Source: Thermoplasmata archaeon (lineage in GTDB: Archaea; Thermoplasmatota; Thermoplasmata; Thermoplasmatales; Thermoplasmataceae). From it: 6,343 nucleotides of DNA. The notes beneath the pieces are model-generated. The model worked only from the letters and a program-made list of their open reading frames with translations, was not told where the DNA came from and ran no database searches. A program made the translations under genes and the position numbers. Positions within the stretch are counted from its first letter, which is position 1. Each line of letters begins with the position of its first letter. Of this stretch, positions 6,044 to 6,343 are shown piece after piece. The stretch spans positions 1 through 6,343 of the forward strand of contig JAJZWN010000069.1 in assembly GCA_021846695.1 (NCBI GenBank), in the 5' to 3' direction.

Positions 6044-6343
6044 TTATGATACTGTTTCTATTCTGCTATTTCGAGATAACCTGTTTACAATATTATTTAT
6101 TCCTGCCTCATATGAATGTTTGAGGGAATAATCGTAACATTTTTCAGCATATATTCTTTTAAATTTATCATAATTTTCGTATATTTCTATACAACTATCA
6201 AGCAACTGTTTCTGATTACGCAACTCTACAGGAACTATAAGATCCTTAACATCTATATATGTGTCCAGCAGGTAAGAAACAACAATATTGCCATAACCCC
6301 AGGCTTCATAGAATGTGATAGGTATCCCATCTTCCATGCTCGG
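6044..6343 (-). CDS. GT4-like (GT-B fold) glycosyltransferase, C-terminal part only
   Basis: The reading frame is open through the right edge, so only the last 99 residues are present; the first Met in it (codon at 6335-6337) is internal and not the start. The fragment opens with PSMEDGIPITFYEAWGYG, the sugar-nucleotide-binding motif of GT4-type enzymes (usual form PSxxEGxPxxxxEAxxxG), followed by NIVVS, a LIVPVE strand and helices typical of the C-terminal end (YDKFKRIYAEKCYDYSLKHSYE). The first Glu of the usual EX7E pair is Asp here, while the second Glu is kept. It probably transfers a sugar from a nucleotide donor in the cytoplasm. It converges on the DUF2079 gene with 10 bp between stop codons, so it belongs to another transcript, though likely to the same surface-glycan locus. 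Donor and acceptor are unknown. Confidence 0.78.
   Translation of the reverse strand, partial: PSMEDGIPITFYEAWGYGNIVVSYLLDTYIDVKDLIVPVELRNQKQLLDSCIEIYENYDKFKRIYAEKCYDYSLKHSYEAGINNIVNRLSRNSRIETVS

Noticed and set aside
1..6343. CRISPR array, tRNA, rRNA, transposase or IS ends
   Set aside because: No regularly spaced repeats, no cloverleaf or rRNA-like segments, no transposase-like protein and no long terminal inverted repeats were seen on either strand.

Overview
The window looks like a piece of an AT-rich acidophilic archaeal chromosome, most likely Thermoplasmatales (a Ferroplasma/Acidiplasma/Cuniculiplasma-like organism). This is inferred from several signs. TATA-box-like elements lie about 25 bp before start codons with no room for a leader. 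Genes end at oligo-T runs instead of hairpin terminators. AGA/AGG arginine and ATA isoleucine codons are common. A flippase, a GT2 enzyme and a DUF2079 membrane protein occur together, as is common in surface-glycan loci of this group. No RNA gene is visible, so the genus cannot be fixed.

Layout, left to right: (1) a polysaccharide/lipid-linked glycan flippase (31-1575, +) with an unusual TTG start; (2) an AT-rich family-2-like glycosyltransferase (1665-2651, +) with its own TATA box, ending at an oligo-T terminator; (3) a 129-bp intergenic region with a promoter and small inverted repeats; (4) a two-gene mercury-detoxification unit. That unit is a stand-alone 76-residue HMA metal-binding protein (2781-3011) overlapping a core mercuric reductase MerA (3004-4386), and it is closed by a T7 run; (5) a DUF2079 multi-pass membrane protein (4447-6033, +) with its own promoter and a 12-bp palindrome at the expected transcription start; (6) the C-terminal end of a GT4-like glycosyltransferase on the minus strand (6044-6343), converging on the DUF2079 gene and cut by the window edge.

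Together, the flippase, GT2, DUF2079 and GT4 genes suggest a surface-glycan or glycoprotein assembly locus: cytoplasmic glycosyltransferases build a lipid-linked sugar, the flippase moves it outward, and a GT-C-like membrane protein may use it on the outer face. The mer unit sits in the middle with its own promoter and terminator and looks like a separate resistance cassette. Its most notable feature is that the HMA domain (the 'NmerA' domain, fused to the N-terminus of many bacterial MerA proteins) is a separate overlapping gene here. No merR, merT, merC or merB is seen in the window. I do not see a clearly new biological system. The split NmerA/MerA pair, the MerA active-site variant and the unassigned promoter dyads are the items most worth checking.
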